Source: Mycobacterium sp. E796
GTDB taxonomy: Bacteria; Actinomycetota; Actinomycetes; Mycobacteriales; Mycobacteriaceae
Direction of reading: 5' to 3'
Length of the DNA: 45,726 bases
Assembly: GCF_001672815.1 (NCBI RefSeq)
Contig: NZ_LZKK01000059.1
Location: forward strand, 1 to 45,726
A program made the translations under genes and the position numbers. Shown here in pieces: positions 6,726 to 14,045 of this stretch. The first letter of the stretch is position 1. Each line of letters starts with the position of its first letter. The notes under the pieces are model-generated. The model was not told where the DNA came from, did not search any database, and saw only the letters and a list, made by a program, of their open reading frames with translations.

Positions 6726-7825
6726 CGCACGACTCGACGGCCGCGTGGCAGGAACTGCTCGCCACCCTGGGCGCCCTCGACCGCTCCTTCCTCGAGGGCG
6801 ACCGCGCCGTCACCGACGATCGCCACGTCGCCGACGGCTACCGCATGCTTGCCGCCACACTCGGGGTGGCCTTCGACGCCTACCTGTTCCCCGAGCCCGG
6901 GCGCCCTCAGTTCGTCGCGGTGAACACGCCGTTTCGGCGCGATCGCCGGTGGGGCGGCGACAACACCGACGCCTACTACTTTTTCTGCCCGGTCGACCCG
7001 AAGCGGCGCTACCGCATCAGCGGCAATCGCGGTGACAGCGTGTACTTTTCGGTGACGGCCTACAACGAACCCACGCCCGGTGCGTGGTCGGACCGGGTCG
7101 TCGCGATCGTCCGCGACAGCGACCTCGATGTCGACGCCGACGGCAACTTCAGCTTCGAATTCCCCCCGACGCCGGACGCGGCCGTGCTGATGACCCGCGA
7201 CTACCAGGCCGACCCACTGACCGGGCGCCCGGTCGTGTGGAACATCGAGGCGCTCGACGAGCCGGACCCGATCCGGCACGGCGACGCCGAGACCGCGACG
7301 AGCCTGCGAGCCGCGGCCACCTGGCTGCGCACCATGTTCGCCATCGTGCCGCTGGCCGTCGGCACTCGAGCGGACAAAGAGCACGCGCTCGGGCACGAGA
7401 CCGCGCATGCGGCAAACGAATTCGCCGAGCCCTATCAGGTGCCCGACGCCAACTTCGGTTGGTCGGCGCGTGACGCGTGCTATTCCTACGGGAGTTTCGT
7501 GCTCGACGACGACGAGGCGCTGATCATCACCCACCGACCGCCGGCGTGCCGGTTCTGGAACATGGTGGTGTGGAACCAGTTCATGGCCACCTATGGCGCG
7601 GACGATGCGAGGTGTTCCATCAACGGCAGTAGCGCCGCGCTCAACGGCGATGGCTCGGTGACGATCGTGTTGTCCCGCGGCATGACCACCCACCCGAATT
7701 CGCTGACCACGCTGGACTATCCGCGCGGCAACCTCGCGTTCCGGTGGTTCCTGGCCGACGGGGTGCCGGCGCGGCCCGAGGTGAAACTCGTGAAAGCAGC
7801 CGAGGCGCCGACGCAGCCGTACTAG
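6722..7825 (+). CDS. DUF1214 domain-containing protein
   Basis: A 367-aa DUF1214-family protein of unknown biochemical function. Family hallmarks are a beta-rich body with GNRGDSVYFSVTAYN, the LVLSRG-like block VTIVLSRGMTTHPN, and the C-terminal YPRGNLAFRWFLA motif. There is no signal peptide or membrane segment, so it is probably cytoplasmic. The start is ATG 6722, overlapping the TetR stop by 4 nt. It is convergent with an LLM oxidoreductase 74 bp away. A distant paralogue (43102-44310) shares the RGNL motif near its C-terminus and also lies beside a sulfotransferase gene, pointing to a functional link between the two families. Confidence 0.87.
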   Translation: MTHDSTAAWQELLATLGALDRSFLEGDRAVTDDRHVADGYRMLAATLGVAFDAYLFPEPGRPQFVAVNTPFRRDRRWGGDNTDAYYFFCPVDPKRRYRISGNRGDSVYFSVTAYNEPTPGAWSDRVVAIVRDSDLDVDADGNFSFEFPPTPDAAVLMTRDYQADPLTGRPVVWNIEALDEPDPIRHGDAETATSLRAAATWLRTMFAIVPLAVGTRADKEHALGHETAHAANEFAEPYQVPDANFGWSARDACYSYGSFVLDDDEALIITHRPPACRFWNMVVWNQFMATYGADDARCSINGSSAALNGDGSVTIVLSRGMTTHPNSLTTLDYPRGNLAFRWFLADGVPARPEVKLVKAAEAPTQPY

Positions 7826-7899
7826 GTTGCCGGCCGCCGAGTGTGTGGCTAAGTACGAAAACCGCCTCGAATTCGTCCATACCCGCCACGGTCGAGATA

Positions 7900-8943
7900 T
7901 CAGCCGACCTCGCGGACCAGCTCGATAGCCCGTCCCAGAGTGCCGAGCTTCGCCTCTAGCGTTTCCCCGGCGGGATACAACCGCACGGTGTCGACGCCGG
8001 CGTCGCGCCAGACCGCGAGACGCGCCCGGACCATCTCCTCGGTTCCGATCAGCGTGGTGGCCAGCACCATCTCATCGGTCACCAACCCGGCGGCGCCGTC
8101 GCGGTCGCCCCGCTGCCACCGCTCCCGAACCTCGTCCGCGACGTCGGCCCAGCCTTGCCGGCTGTAGGCCTGGTTGTAGAAATTCGTGCTCGACGACCCC
8201 ATGCCGCCGAGGCTGAAGGCGAGATCCTTCTTGCGGCCCGCGACCATCTCGCGCAGCTCGTCCTCGTCGGCGGCGAAGGCGACCTCGGCCCCCTGGCAGA
8301 TGTCGATGTCGGCGCGAGTGCGGCCCGCGGCCGCCAGCCCCTCGTCGAGGTGGGAGAAGTACGCGTCGTCAGCGCCCTCCGGAACGAAGCTGGTGCCCAG
8401 CCATCCGTCGGCGATGCGCCCGGTCAGCCGCAGCATCGCCGGTGACAGCGCCGCCAGGTAGATCGGAATGTTGTGCTCGGCCCGGGTTGACAGTCGCATC
8501 GGCACCCCCTCGCCGCCGGGCCGGGGAATCTGAAACTCCTTGCCGGAGTGCGAGATCTTGCCTCCCGCAAACACCTGCCGCACGACGTCGACAGTTTCGG
8601 CCATCCGCGCCAGTGGTCGGCCGAACGACACCCCGTGCAGACCCTCGATCACCTGGGGACCCGAGGCCCCCAGCCCGAGCAGGAACCGCCCGCTCGACAG
8701 GTTCGACAGCGTGATCGCGGTTTGTGCCACCATGACGGGCGACCGGACGCCGAGCTGCAGGACGCCCGAACCGAGCAGCATCCTCTCGGTCCGCGCCGCG
8801 AGGTAGCCCAGCGCCGAGGCCGCGTCGGCGCCCCAGGCCTCGGCCACCCAGCACACGTCGAGGCCCAGCCTTTCCGCCTCGACGGCAAACTCGACGACTT
8901 CGGCTGCGGCGCGGGACAATTCGACCGTCGTCGCGGTGCGCAT
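7900..8943 (-). CDS. LLM-class (luciferase-like) flavin/F420 oxidoreductase
   Basis: A 347-aa luciferase-like monooxygenase/reductase TIM barrel. Diagnostic stretches are GLDVCWVAEAWGADA near the N-terminus, SNLSSGRFLLGLGASGPQV, the EFQIPRPGGEG segment, and a C-terminal AGVDTVRLYPAG. Many mycobacterial members use F420 and not FMN; the sequence alone does not settle which. The start is ATG 8943, which overlaps the upstream SRPBCC stop (TGATG), so the two are translationally coupled and probably act together. The open frame upstream of 8943 is antisense or shadow sequence. Substrate unknown. Confidence 0.88.
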   Translation of the reverse strand: MRTATTVELSRAAAEVVEFAVEAERLGLDVCWVAEAWGADAASALGYLAARTERMLLGSGVLQLGVRSPVMVAQTAITLSNLSSGRFLLGLGASGPQVIEGLHGVSFGRPLARMAETVDVVRQVFAGGKISHSGKEFQIPRPGGEGVPMRLSTRAEHNIPIYLAALSPAMLRLTGRIADGWLGTSFVPEGADDAYFSHLDEGLAAAGRTRADIDICQGAEVAFAADEDELREMVAGRKKDLAFSLGGMGSSSTNFYNQAYSRQGWADVADEVRERWQRGDRDGAAGLVTDEMVLATTLIGTEEMVRARLAVWRDAGVDTVRLYPAGETLEAKLGTLGRAIELVREVG

Positions 8944-9467
8944 CAACGCACCCCGTGCTCGGCGAGCCTCTTGAGCGCGGCGAGCGTCTTGCCGATCGCG
9001 CCCTCGAACTCCCGCATGCGCACGAAGACGATCTTTTCCTCTTTGTCCGGCATCGAATCGATGGCCACCGACAGTCCGGACCGCCCGGGCCCCATCTGCA
9101 TCCAAAAGCTCAGCAGGGTGCCGCCGTCGCGGGGCGTCAACCGGAACCGCCAGGTCGCGGACGGATTATCGGGTTGGCCGACGGCCCAGGCGAATACGCG
9201 CGGGGCATCGCACGCGACGATCTGCGAGGTGGTGCTCCACTGGCCGAACGCGTCGTGCTCGTTGTGTCCGACGAAGCGGGCGCCGACGCGGGGCCGGTCC
9301 GAGCCGTCGGCCCACTGCACGGCCTTCAGCTCGTTGCTGAACGTCGGCATCAGCTCGATGTCGGAGACCAGATCCCAGACCCGCTCCGGGTCGGCATCGA
9401 TCCACGTCGACGCCTCCACCGTGGGGGTGTCCGCGTAGCGTGCGCCGGTCCATTCCACGGACCTCAT
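8943..9467 (-). CDS. SRPBCC-family (polyketide cyclase/START-like) protein
   Basis: A 174-aa SRPBCC protein: a helix-grip fold with a deep hydrophobic cavity. The N-terminal strand and first helix read EASTWIDADPERVWDLVSDI, followed by MPTFSNELKAVQW and the central strands GARFVGHNEHDAFGQWSTTS. The family includes lipid carriers, cyclases and aromatase/cyclases. The first of a coupled pair with the LLM oxidoreductase (1-nt stop/start overlap), suggesting it delivers or shapes a substrate for that enzyme. It lies downstream of the desaturase gene, separated by a terminator-like hairpin. Start ATG 9467; no specific ligand can be named. Confidence 0.85.
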   Translation of the reverse strand: MRSVEWTGARYADTPTVEASTWIDADPERVWDLVSDIELMPTFSNELKAVQWADGSDRPRVGARFVGHNEHDAFGQWSTTSQIVACDAPRVFAWAVGQPDNPSATWRFRLTPRDGGTLLSFWMQMGPGRSGLSVAIDSMPDKEEKIVFVRMREFEGAIGKTLAALKRLAEHGVR

Positions 9468-9480
9468 TGTCCCCCCGAAA

Positions 9481-9505
9481 GGTCCCGAGGCAATGCCCCG
9501 GGACC
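9481..9505 (-). terminator. Hairpin terminator after desaturase gene
   Basis: On the minus strand GGTCCCGGGG pairs with CCTCGGGACC (10 bp including one G-U) around a 5-nt loop, followed by TTTC. It lies 18 bp past the desaturase stop and just before the SRPBCC start. It probably ends or attenuates reductase-desaturase transcription. Confidence 0.5.
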
Positions 9506-9522
9506 GAAGCGGGACTCATACG

Positions 9523-10629
9523 TTATGCGGCGACCGGAAGCCGATCGGCGGGGCGGTCGCCACCGGGTTTCCGCACCCAAGAGTCCGGAAAGGTCAGCTT
9601 GACGATCTTGCGGACGACGGTGCCGAATTGGCGCACCAGCGGGCCGCGGTTATAGGGGATGCCGTAGCGCCGGCAGATTTCCTGCACCTCGGGTGCGATC
9701 TCGGCGTACCGTCGAGCCGGCATGTCCGGGAACAGGTGGTGCTCGATCTGGTGCGACAGGTTGCCGGACAGCAGGTGAAAGAGCTTGCCCCCGGTCAGGT
9801 TTGCCGATCCCAGGACCTGACGGAAGTACCACATGCCGCGGGATTCGTCCTTGGTCTCCTCGACGGTGAATTCCTGGGTGCCGTCCGGGAAGTGGCCGCA
9901 GAAGATGATCATGTACGACCAGACGTTGCGCATCAGGTTGGCCGAGAGGTTGCCCGCGAAGACGAACGGCGCGAAGGGCCCGGCGAGCAGCGGGAACGCG
10001 ACGTAGTCCTTGAGCGTCTGGCGCCGGGTCTTCTTCCAGATCTCCTGCAGCACCTCGCGTTTGTCGCGCAGCCGGATCTCACCGGAGCGGATGCGCTCGG
10101 TTTCCAGCTCGTGCAGCGCGACGCCGTACTGGAACAGCACCATCAGCAGGAACGCGTAGACCGGGTTGCCGAGGTAGTAGGGGTGCCATCGCTGGTCTTC
10201 GCTCATCCGCAGGATGCCGTAGCCGATGTCGCGGTCCATCCCCACGATGTTGGTGTGGGTGTGGTGCATGTAGTTGTGCGAGTGCCGCCATTGATCGGCG
10301 GGGCAGGCGGTGTCCCACTCGAACGTGCGGCCCGAGATCGTGGGGTCACGCATCCAGTCGTACTGACCGTGCATGATGTTGTGCCCGATCTCCATGTTGT
10401 CGAGGATTTTCGACACGCCCAGCAGCACGGTGCCCAGCGGCCACGCCGGCGGCAGGAACAGCAGCGCGCGTCCGCCGACCTCCAGCGCGCGCTGGGTCTT
10501 GATGACGCGGCGGATGTAGTCGGCGTCCGCTTCGCCCAGTTCCGCCATCACGCGCTCCTTGATGGCGTCGAGTTCGCGGCCGAATTCCTCGGCCTGCTCG
10601 GGTGTCAGGGTGATCGTGTTCTGTGTCAT
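9523..10629 (-). CDS. Membrane acyl desaturase (DesA3-like)
   Basis: A 368-aa integral-membrane di-iron fatty acyl desaturase. Three histidine boxes are visible: H83-NIM-H87, H118-NYM-HH, and HQIEHHLFP towards the C-terminus. Hydrophobic segments around 55-75 and 155-175 anchor it. The family inserts double bonds into acyl-CoA chains (delta-9 type DesA3, or linoleoyl-CoA type) using electrons from a ferredoxin-type reductase. That partner is encoded just upstream (10663-11757), 33 bp apart, as in the M. tuberculosis Rv3229c-Rv3230c pair. ATG 10629 was chosen for its AAGGAA ribosome binding site. Expression is probably set by the divergent FabR/DesT-like regulator. Regiospecificity cannot be read from sequence. 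Confidence 0.92.
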   Translation of the reverse strand: MTQNTITLTPEQAEEFGRELDAIKERVMAELGEADADYIRRVIKTQRALEVGGRALLFLPPAWPLGTVLLGVSKILDNMEIGHNIMHGQYDWMRDPTISGRTFEWDTACPADQWRHSHNYMHHTHTNIVGMDRDIGYGILRMSEDQRWHPYYLGNPVYAFLLMVLFQYGVALHELETERIRSGEIRLRDKREVLQEIWKKTRRQTLKDYVAFPLLAGPFAPFVFAGNLSANLMRNVWSYMIIFCGHFPDGTQEFTVEETKDESRGMWYFRQVLGSANLTGGKLFHLLSGNLSHQIEHHLFPDMPARRYAEIAPEVQEICRRYGIPYNRGPLVRQFGTVVRKIVKLTFPDSWVRKPGGDRPADRLPVAA

Positions 10630-10662
10630 GGCATTTCCTTTCAACTCGTGAAAGTTGGGAAG

Positions 10663-11757
10663 CTAGAGGGATAGGTCGACGTCGCCGACCGGGACGGACA
10701 CGCAGATCTGCACGTCCTCGTCGGGTTGGGTCGACACCGCGCCGGTGATCAGGTTGCGCACCGTTCCGGCGGTCTTGCGCCGCGTGCAGGTGTGGCAGAT
10801 GCCCATCCGGCACCCGTTCTGCGGCGTCAGGCCGGCGGATTCGGCCTGCTCCAGGAGCGAGCGACCGTCGTCAACGACGTCGATCCCGCTGTCCGCGAAC
10901 GTGATTCGCCCGCCCGACGGGTTCGCCGGTGCGTCGAAGACGGGCGGCACGAAGCTCTCGGTGTAGACGTTGTCGCAGTGCTCCCGCACCGCCTCGACCA
11001 AAGCCGTTGGCCCGCAGACGAACACCACATCGGGGTCGGGCATCGCGGCGGCCAGGTGCTCCGGTCCGAAACGCCCGGTGAGGTCGCCGGCGCCGGCGCG
11101 GGTGTAGCCGTGCAGCACGCGCACACCGGGCCGATCGTCGTGGGCGGCGAGTTCCTCGCGGTAGCACGCCTCCGCGGGGGTGCGGGCGTAGTGCACGAAC
11201 GCGACCTCGCCCCGATGATGCTCGGCGATCAGCGTGCGCAGCATTGCCATCACCGGCGTGATGCCGCTTCCGCCGGAGACGAACAGGATCCGCTGCGGGC
11301 GCGCCTCGGGCAGGACAAAGTCACCGCCGGTCCCGGCCAGGCCGACCACCATGCCGCGGCGGGCCCGTTCGTACAGGTAGCTCGACATCACCCCGCCGTC
11401 GTGGTGGCCGATCGTCAGCTCGAGGTTGGCGCTGCCTTCAGCGTTGGCCGGCGAGTAGCAGCGGGTGTGGCGGCGACCGTCGATGTCGACCGCGAGGTTG
11501 ACGTACTGACCCGCCTTGAGTGTGTGGGTCGACGCGAAGGCCTCGTTGGGAGCGAGCGTGAGGGTGACGCTGCGCGGCGTGGTGCGGCGCACGTCGACGA
11601 CCTTGGCGCGGGCCTCGCCCAGCGTCCAGGTCGGCGCCACCAGCTCGGTGTAGCGGTCCACACCGTGCGGACCGGTGAGGAGGTCTAACAGGTCTGAGCC
11701 CAGGACGCGCTTGCGCAGGGTTTGCGCGAGGTTCCGGGTCGAAGTCTGAGTGAACAT
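10663..11757 (-). CDS. Ferredoxin reductase-type electron-transfer protein for desaturase
   Basis: A 364-aa flavin reductase fused to a C-terminal plant-type [2Fe-2S] domain. The FAD-binding motif RCYSPAN, the NADPH-binding GGSGITPVMAML and the CGP motif (VFVCGPTALV) are in order. The cluster ligands are the Cys residues of NGCRMGICHTC and the later QICVSVP. It resembles Rv3230c, which passes electrons from NADPH to the DesA3 desaturase. It is first in the operon and precedes the desaturase by 33 bp. Start ATG 11757 lies inside a 16-bp imperfect palindrome (11750-11765), a likely operator, so repressor binding would block transcription right at the start. Confidence 0.92.
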   Translation of the reverse strand: MFTQTSTRNLAQTLRKRVLGSDLLDLLTGPHGVDRYTELVAPTWTLGEARAKVVDVRRTTPRSVTLTLAPNEAFASTHTLKAGQYVNLAVDIDGRRHTRCYSPANAEGSANLELTIGHHDGGVMSSYLYERARRGMVVGLAGTGGDFVLPEARPQRILFVSGGSGITPVMAMLRTLIAEHHRGEVAFVHYARTPAEACYREELAAHDDRPGVRVLHGYTRAGAGDLTGRFGPEHLAAAMPDPDVVFVCGPTALVEAVREHCDNVYTESFVPPVFDAPANPSGGRITFADSGIDVVDDGRSLLEQAESAGLTPQNGCRMGICHTCTRRKTAGTVRNLITGAVSTQPDEDVQICVSVPVGDVDLSL

Positions 11758-11765
11758 ATGTACAC
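11750..11765. promoter_or_regulatory. Operator-like palindrome over reductase start
   Basis: GTGAACATATGTACAC is a 16-bp palindrome with a single mismatched pair. It covers the start codon of the reductase gene. It shares GTGAAC with the palindrome over the regulator start at 11819-11833, suggesting one regulator binds both. Confidence 0.5.
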
Positions 11766-11818
11766 CGTGCGTCCGCCCACCGCAGGTAGTCAAGGGTTTT
11801 GTGCACGTTTGTGGTAGG

Positions 11819-11833
11819 GTTCACATAGTGAAC
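11819..11833. promoter_or_regulatory. Operator-like palindrome over regulator start
   Basis: GTTCAC-ATA-GTGAAC is a perfect 6-bp inverted repeat. It overlaps the GTG start of the FabR/DesT-like regulator. GTGAAC half-sites resemble the AGTGAAC half-site described for Pseudomonas DesT, which fits autoregulation. Confidence 0.55.
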
Positions 11834-12502
11834 AGCCGTACTCCTAGCTCACGTTCGCATCGGTCGGGCCGAGAACGCTCACGCGAGAACCCGTCGCGCG
11901 AGGAGCGCAAGGAGGCCACGCGCCGCGCCATCATCGCCGCGGCCCTCAAGCTGCTGCAGGACCGCAGCTTTTCCAGCCTGAGCCTGCGCGAGGTGACCCG
12001 TGAGGTCGGGATCGTGCCCGCGGCCTTCTACCGTCACTTCGAGTCGATGGAGGCCCTCGGGCTGGTGCTGATCGACGAGTCGTTTCGCACCCTGCGCGAC
12101 ACCTTGCGCGGTGCGCGGACCGGCCGACTGGATCCGAACCGGGTGATCGAGTCGTCGGTCGATACCGTCATCGCCAGCATCACCGACCGCCGCGAGCACT
12201 GGCGGTTCATCTACCGGGAACGCTCGGGCGGGGTCACCGTGCTGCGCTACGCCATCCGCACCGAGCTGCGGCTGATCACCTCCGAACTGGCCACCGACCT
12301 GGCCCGCTTCAACAGGCTCAACGAGTGGAGCACCGAGGACCTCAACGTCCTGGCGACCTTGTTCGTGAACTCGATGATCGTCATCGCCGAGGCGATCGAG
12401 GACGCTCAGACCACCGAGGCACTGGAAGACATCCGGCGGCTCGCCGTCAAGCAGCTGCGGATGATCACCATCGGCATAGCCGACTGGCGAAGCGCTCCCT
12501 AG
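11828..12502 (+). CDS. TetR-family regulator, FabR/DesT-like
   Basis: A 224-aa TetR protein whose DNA-binding domain closely resembles FabR/DesT, the regulators of unsaturated fatty acid synthesis. Diagnostic residues are LSLREVTREVGIVPAAFYRH followed by FESMEALGLVLIDE. FabR and DesT sense the ratio of unsaturated to saturated acyl thioesters. This gene is divergent from a reductase-desaturase operon, exactly the type of target DesT controls. The start is GTG 11828, within a perfect palindrome, which suggests a leaderless, autoregulated transcript. A basic, Ser/Arg-rich N-terminal tail of about 30 residues precedes the helix-turn-helix. The ligand is inferred from the family, not seen in the sequence. 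Confidence 0.88.
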   Translation: MNSRTPSSRSHRSGRERSRENPSREERKEATRRAIIAAALKLLQDRSFSSLSLREVTREVGIVPAAFYRHFESMEALGLVLIDESFRTLRDTLRGARTGRLDPNRVIESSVDTVIASITDRREHWRFIYRERSGGVTVLRYAIRTELRLITSELATDLARFNRLNEWSTEDLNVLATLFVNSMIVIAEAIEDAQTTEALEDIRRLAVKQLRMITIGIADWRSAP

Positions 12503-12540
12503 CGGCGGTCACTTCGTCAAACGGAGTGAACAACCGAGCA

Positions 12541-12897
12541 CTAAATTTCGGTCTGTTCGTCGACGACCTCGAACAGCGATTCGCCGTCCTCGGGGGTGCC
12601 GTCGATTTGGGAACGGTGTGCGCGCCCGGGGCCGCCGTCATCGGCCGCGTCGACCGCCGCGGGCGCGCCGGTTAACACGTCCGGCTCCTCTTCGGCCAGC
12701 CGCTGGTCGAGGGATTCGCCCTCCCGCTCCTCACGGGCGGTCATCCCGAACCGGTCGGCTTCGCTCCAGCCTTCGGGCGGATCGACGACGATGTCGCCGT
12801 CGTCGTTGCGCAGCTCGTCGGAGTCGGTGCCTTCGCTCGGGTTGAGGGTGTCGCCGGGACCGCCCTCCTCGGGAAAGTCGCCGTTGTCGATAGCCAT
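12541..12897 (-). CDS. Small acidic DUF5709-type protein
   Basis: A 118-aa, strongly acidic, low-complexity protein. The conserved core is EGWSEADRFGMTAREEREG followed by ESLDQRLAEEEPDV, a pattern shared by actinobacterial DUF5709 proteins of unknown role. It is probably largely disordered and cytoplasmic, with no signal or membrane segment. ATG 12897 was chosen; the longer open frame upstream runs antisense through the secreted DUF732 gene and is not credible. Its 3' end is convergent with the FabR-like regulator, 38 bp apart. The upstream ribosome binding site is weak (GGGG about 10 nt away). Confidence 0.78.
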   Translation of the reverse strand: MAIDNGDFPEEGGPGDTLNPSEGTDSDELRNDDGDIVVDPPEGWSEADRFGMTAREEREGESLDQRLAEEEPDVLTGAPAAVDAADDGGPGRAHRSQIDGTPEDGESLFEVVDEQTEI

Positions 12898-13017
12898 ATG
12901 GGTCGGTTGCCCCTGGCCCCGGCGATTAAAACTTTCGCAATTCCCGATGTGACCGACCCCGCAGGCGAATACGCTGCATCTTCCGGGCAACTTCATTGAG
13001 CGAGAAAGTCGCGGCAC

Positions 13018-13380
13018 ATGTTCTTTGGTCCAACTCCGGTCGCAGCGGCCTTTTTGGGGGCTGGGGCGGTGATCGGCGGAATCGGGCTTGCCGCGCCGGC
13101 CCTGGCCGACGCCGCAGACGATTCCTTCCTCCAGGCCCTCGATGGCAACGGCATCCAGTACGGCAGCGTCGACAACGCGATGTTCGTGGCCAGGGCTTAC
13201 GTGTGCGACCAGCTCGCCGCCAACCCGGGTGAACCGATGAACGATGTCGTAGCCGGCGTGGCCGGTTATACCAACTGGTCCAACGCCGACAGCGCCTCCT
13301 TCACCGCGTCGGCCATCACCGCCTACTGCCCGCAGTACCAATACATGGCCAGTGGGCCGACAAACGTGCCGATTTCCTAG
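13018..13380 (+). CDS. Secreted DUF732 protein
   Basis: A 120-aa protein of the mycobacterial DUF732 family. A hydrophobic signal peptide (about 1-30) ends in APALA before DAADDSFLQAL, a normal signal peptidase I site. The mature part has the family core DNGIxYG-like motif (DGNGIQYGSVDNAM), a VCDQL Cys (63) and a second Cys (104) that probably form a disulfide. The product is exported, with unknown function. No strong Shine-Dalgarno is seen before ATG 13018. It is convergent with the GNAT gene, 8 bp apart. Confidence 0.83.
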   Translation: MFFGPTPVAAAFLGAGAVIGGIGLAAPALADAADDSFLQALDGNGIQYGSVDNAMFVARAYVCDQLAANPGEPMNDVVAGVAGYTNWSNADSASFTASAITAYCPQYQYMASGPTNVPIS

Positions 13381-13388
13381 GCACCGTT

Positions 13389-13994
13389 CTACCGCGGGTT
13401 CCGCCACATCGCCCACAAGGTCGGGCCGCCGTCGGGCAATTCGATCTCGCGGGTAACGGTGAACCCGAAACGTTCGTAGTACGGGACGTTTTCGGGCTTG
13501 CTCGACTCGAGATACGCCGGGCAATATTCGGCATCGCAGCGGTCGAGCCGGGACCGCATCAGGGCCTGGCCGAAACCCTGCCCCCGGACCGCCGGGTCGC
13601 TCCCGATCACGGCGAGGTACCAGTGCGGTTCCTCGGGATGTTCCCGCTTCATGAGTTCCTGCACGGTGCGCGCCCTCGCCGAATCCGACCCGAAGACCCG
13701 GATAAAGCTCGGCAGCATCGCCAGCTCTTCCCAGCGCGACTGCCTCCACCGACCCGGCGGATCCCACAACGACGCGGCGCCGACGCCCGGCCCGTCGCAG
13801 GCGACCTCCACACCGCCTCCGGCCAGATGATGGCGGCGCGTCAGCGTCCCGAACAGCCGGATCAGCTGCGCGGGCCGCGCGTCGTCGTCGGGCAGCATCC
13901 AGGTGGTGACGGGGTCGTCGTAGAACGCGCGGGCCAGGGTGCGTGACAGTTCGCGGATGTCGGCTTTGCGCGCCGGGCGCGCGTGCGGGGCCAC
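13389..13994 (-). CDS. GNAT-family N-acetyltransferase (Rv0133-like)
   Basis: A GCN5-related acetyltransferase of 201 aa. The acetyl-CoA-binding motif A is DPAVRGQGFGQALMRSRL (R/Q-x-x-G-x-G/A type), followed by the YLESSKPENVPYYERFGF segment typical of small-molecule GNATs. GTG 13994 is chosen because a TAACGT -10 element (14002-14007) lies 7 nt before it, implying leaderless expression, and the length then fits the Rv0133 family. ATG 14027 would add 11 residues. The acceptor substrate is unknown. The gene is divergent from fgd2, whose start is about 50 bp away, and convergent with the DUF732 gene. Confidence 0.87.
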   Translation of the reverse strand: MAPHARPARKADIRELSRTLARAFYDDPVTTWMLPDDDARPAQLIRLFGTLTRRHHLAGGGVEVACDGPGVGAASLWDPPGRWRQSRWEELAMLPSFIRVFGSDSARARTVQELMKREHPEEPHWYLAVIGSDPAVRGQGFGQALMRSRLDRCDAEYCPAYLESSKPENVPYYERFGFTVTREIELPDGGPTLWAMWRNPR

Positions 13995-14045
13995 CAACGC
14001 CACGTTAGTGGGTGTGGCGAGCAGCATGCGGGGTATGCCGGTCCG

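Noticed and set aside
12503..12540. Hairpin between the FabR-like gene and the DUF5709 gene
   Set aside because: Only a 5-bp TCACT/AGTGA stem with a mismatched extension and no U tract; too weak to call a terminator.
12898..13767. Extension of the DUF5709 gene upstream to a 408-aa frame
   Set aside because: It would read antisense through the secreted DUF732 gene and part of the GNAT gene; the acidic domain begins at 12897.
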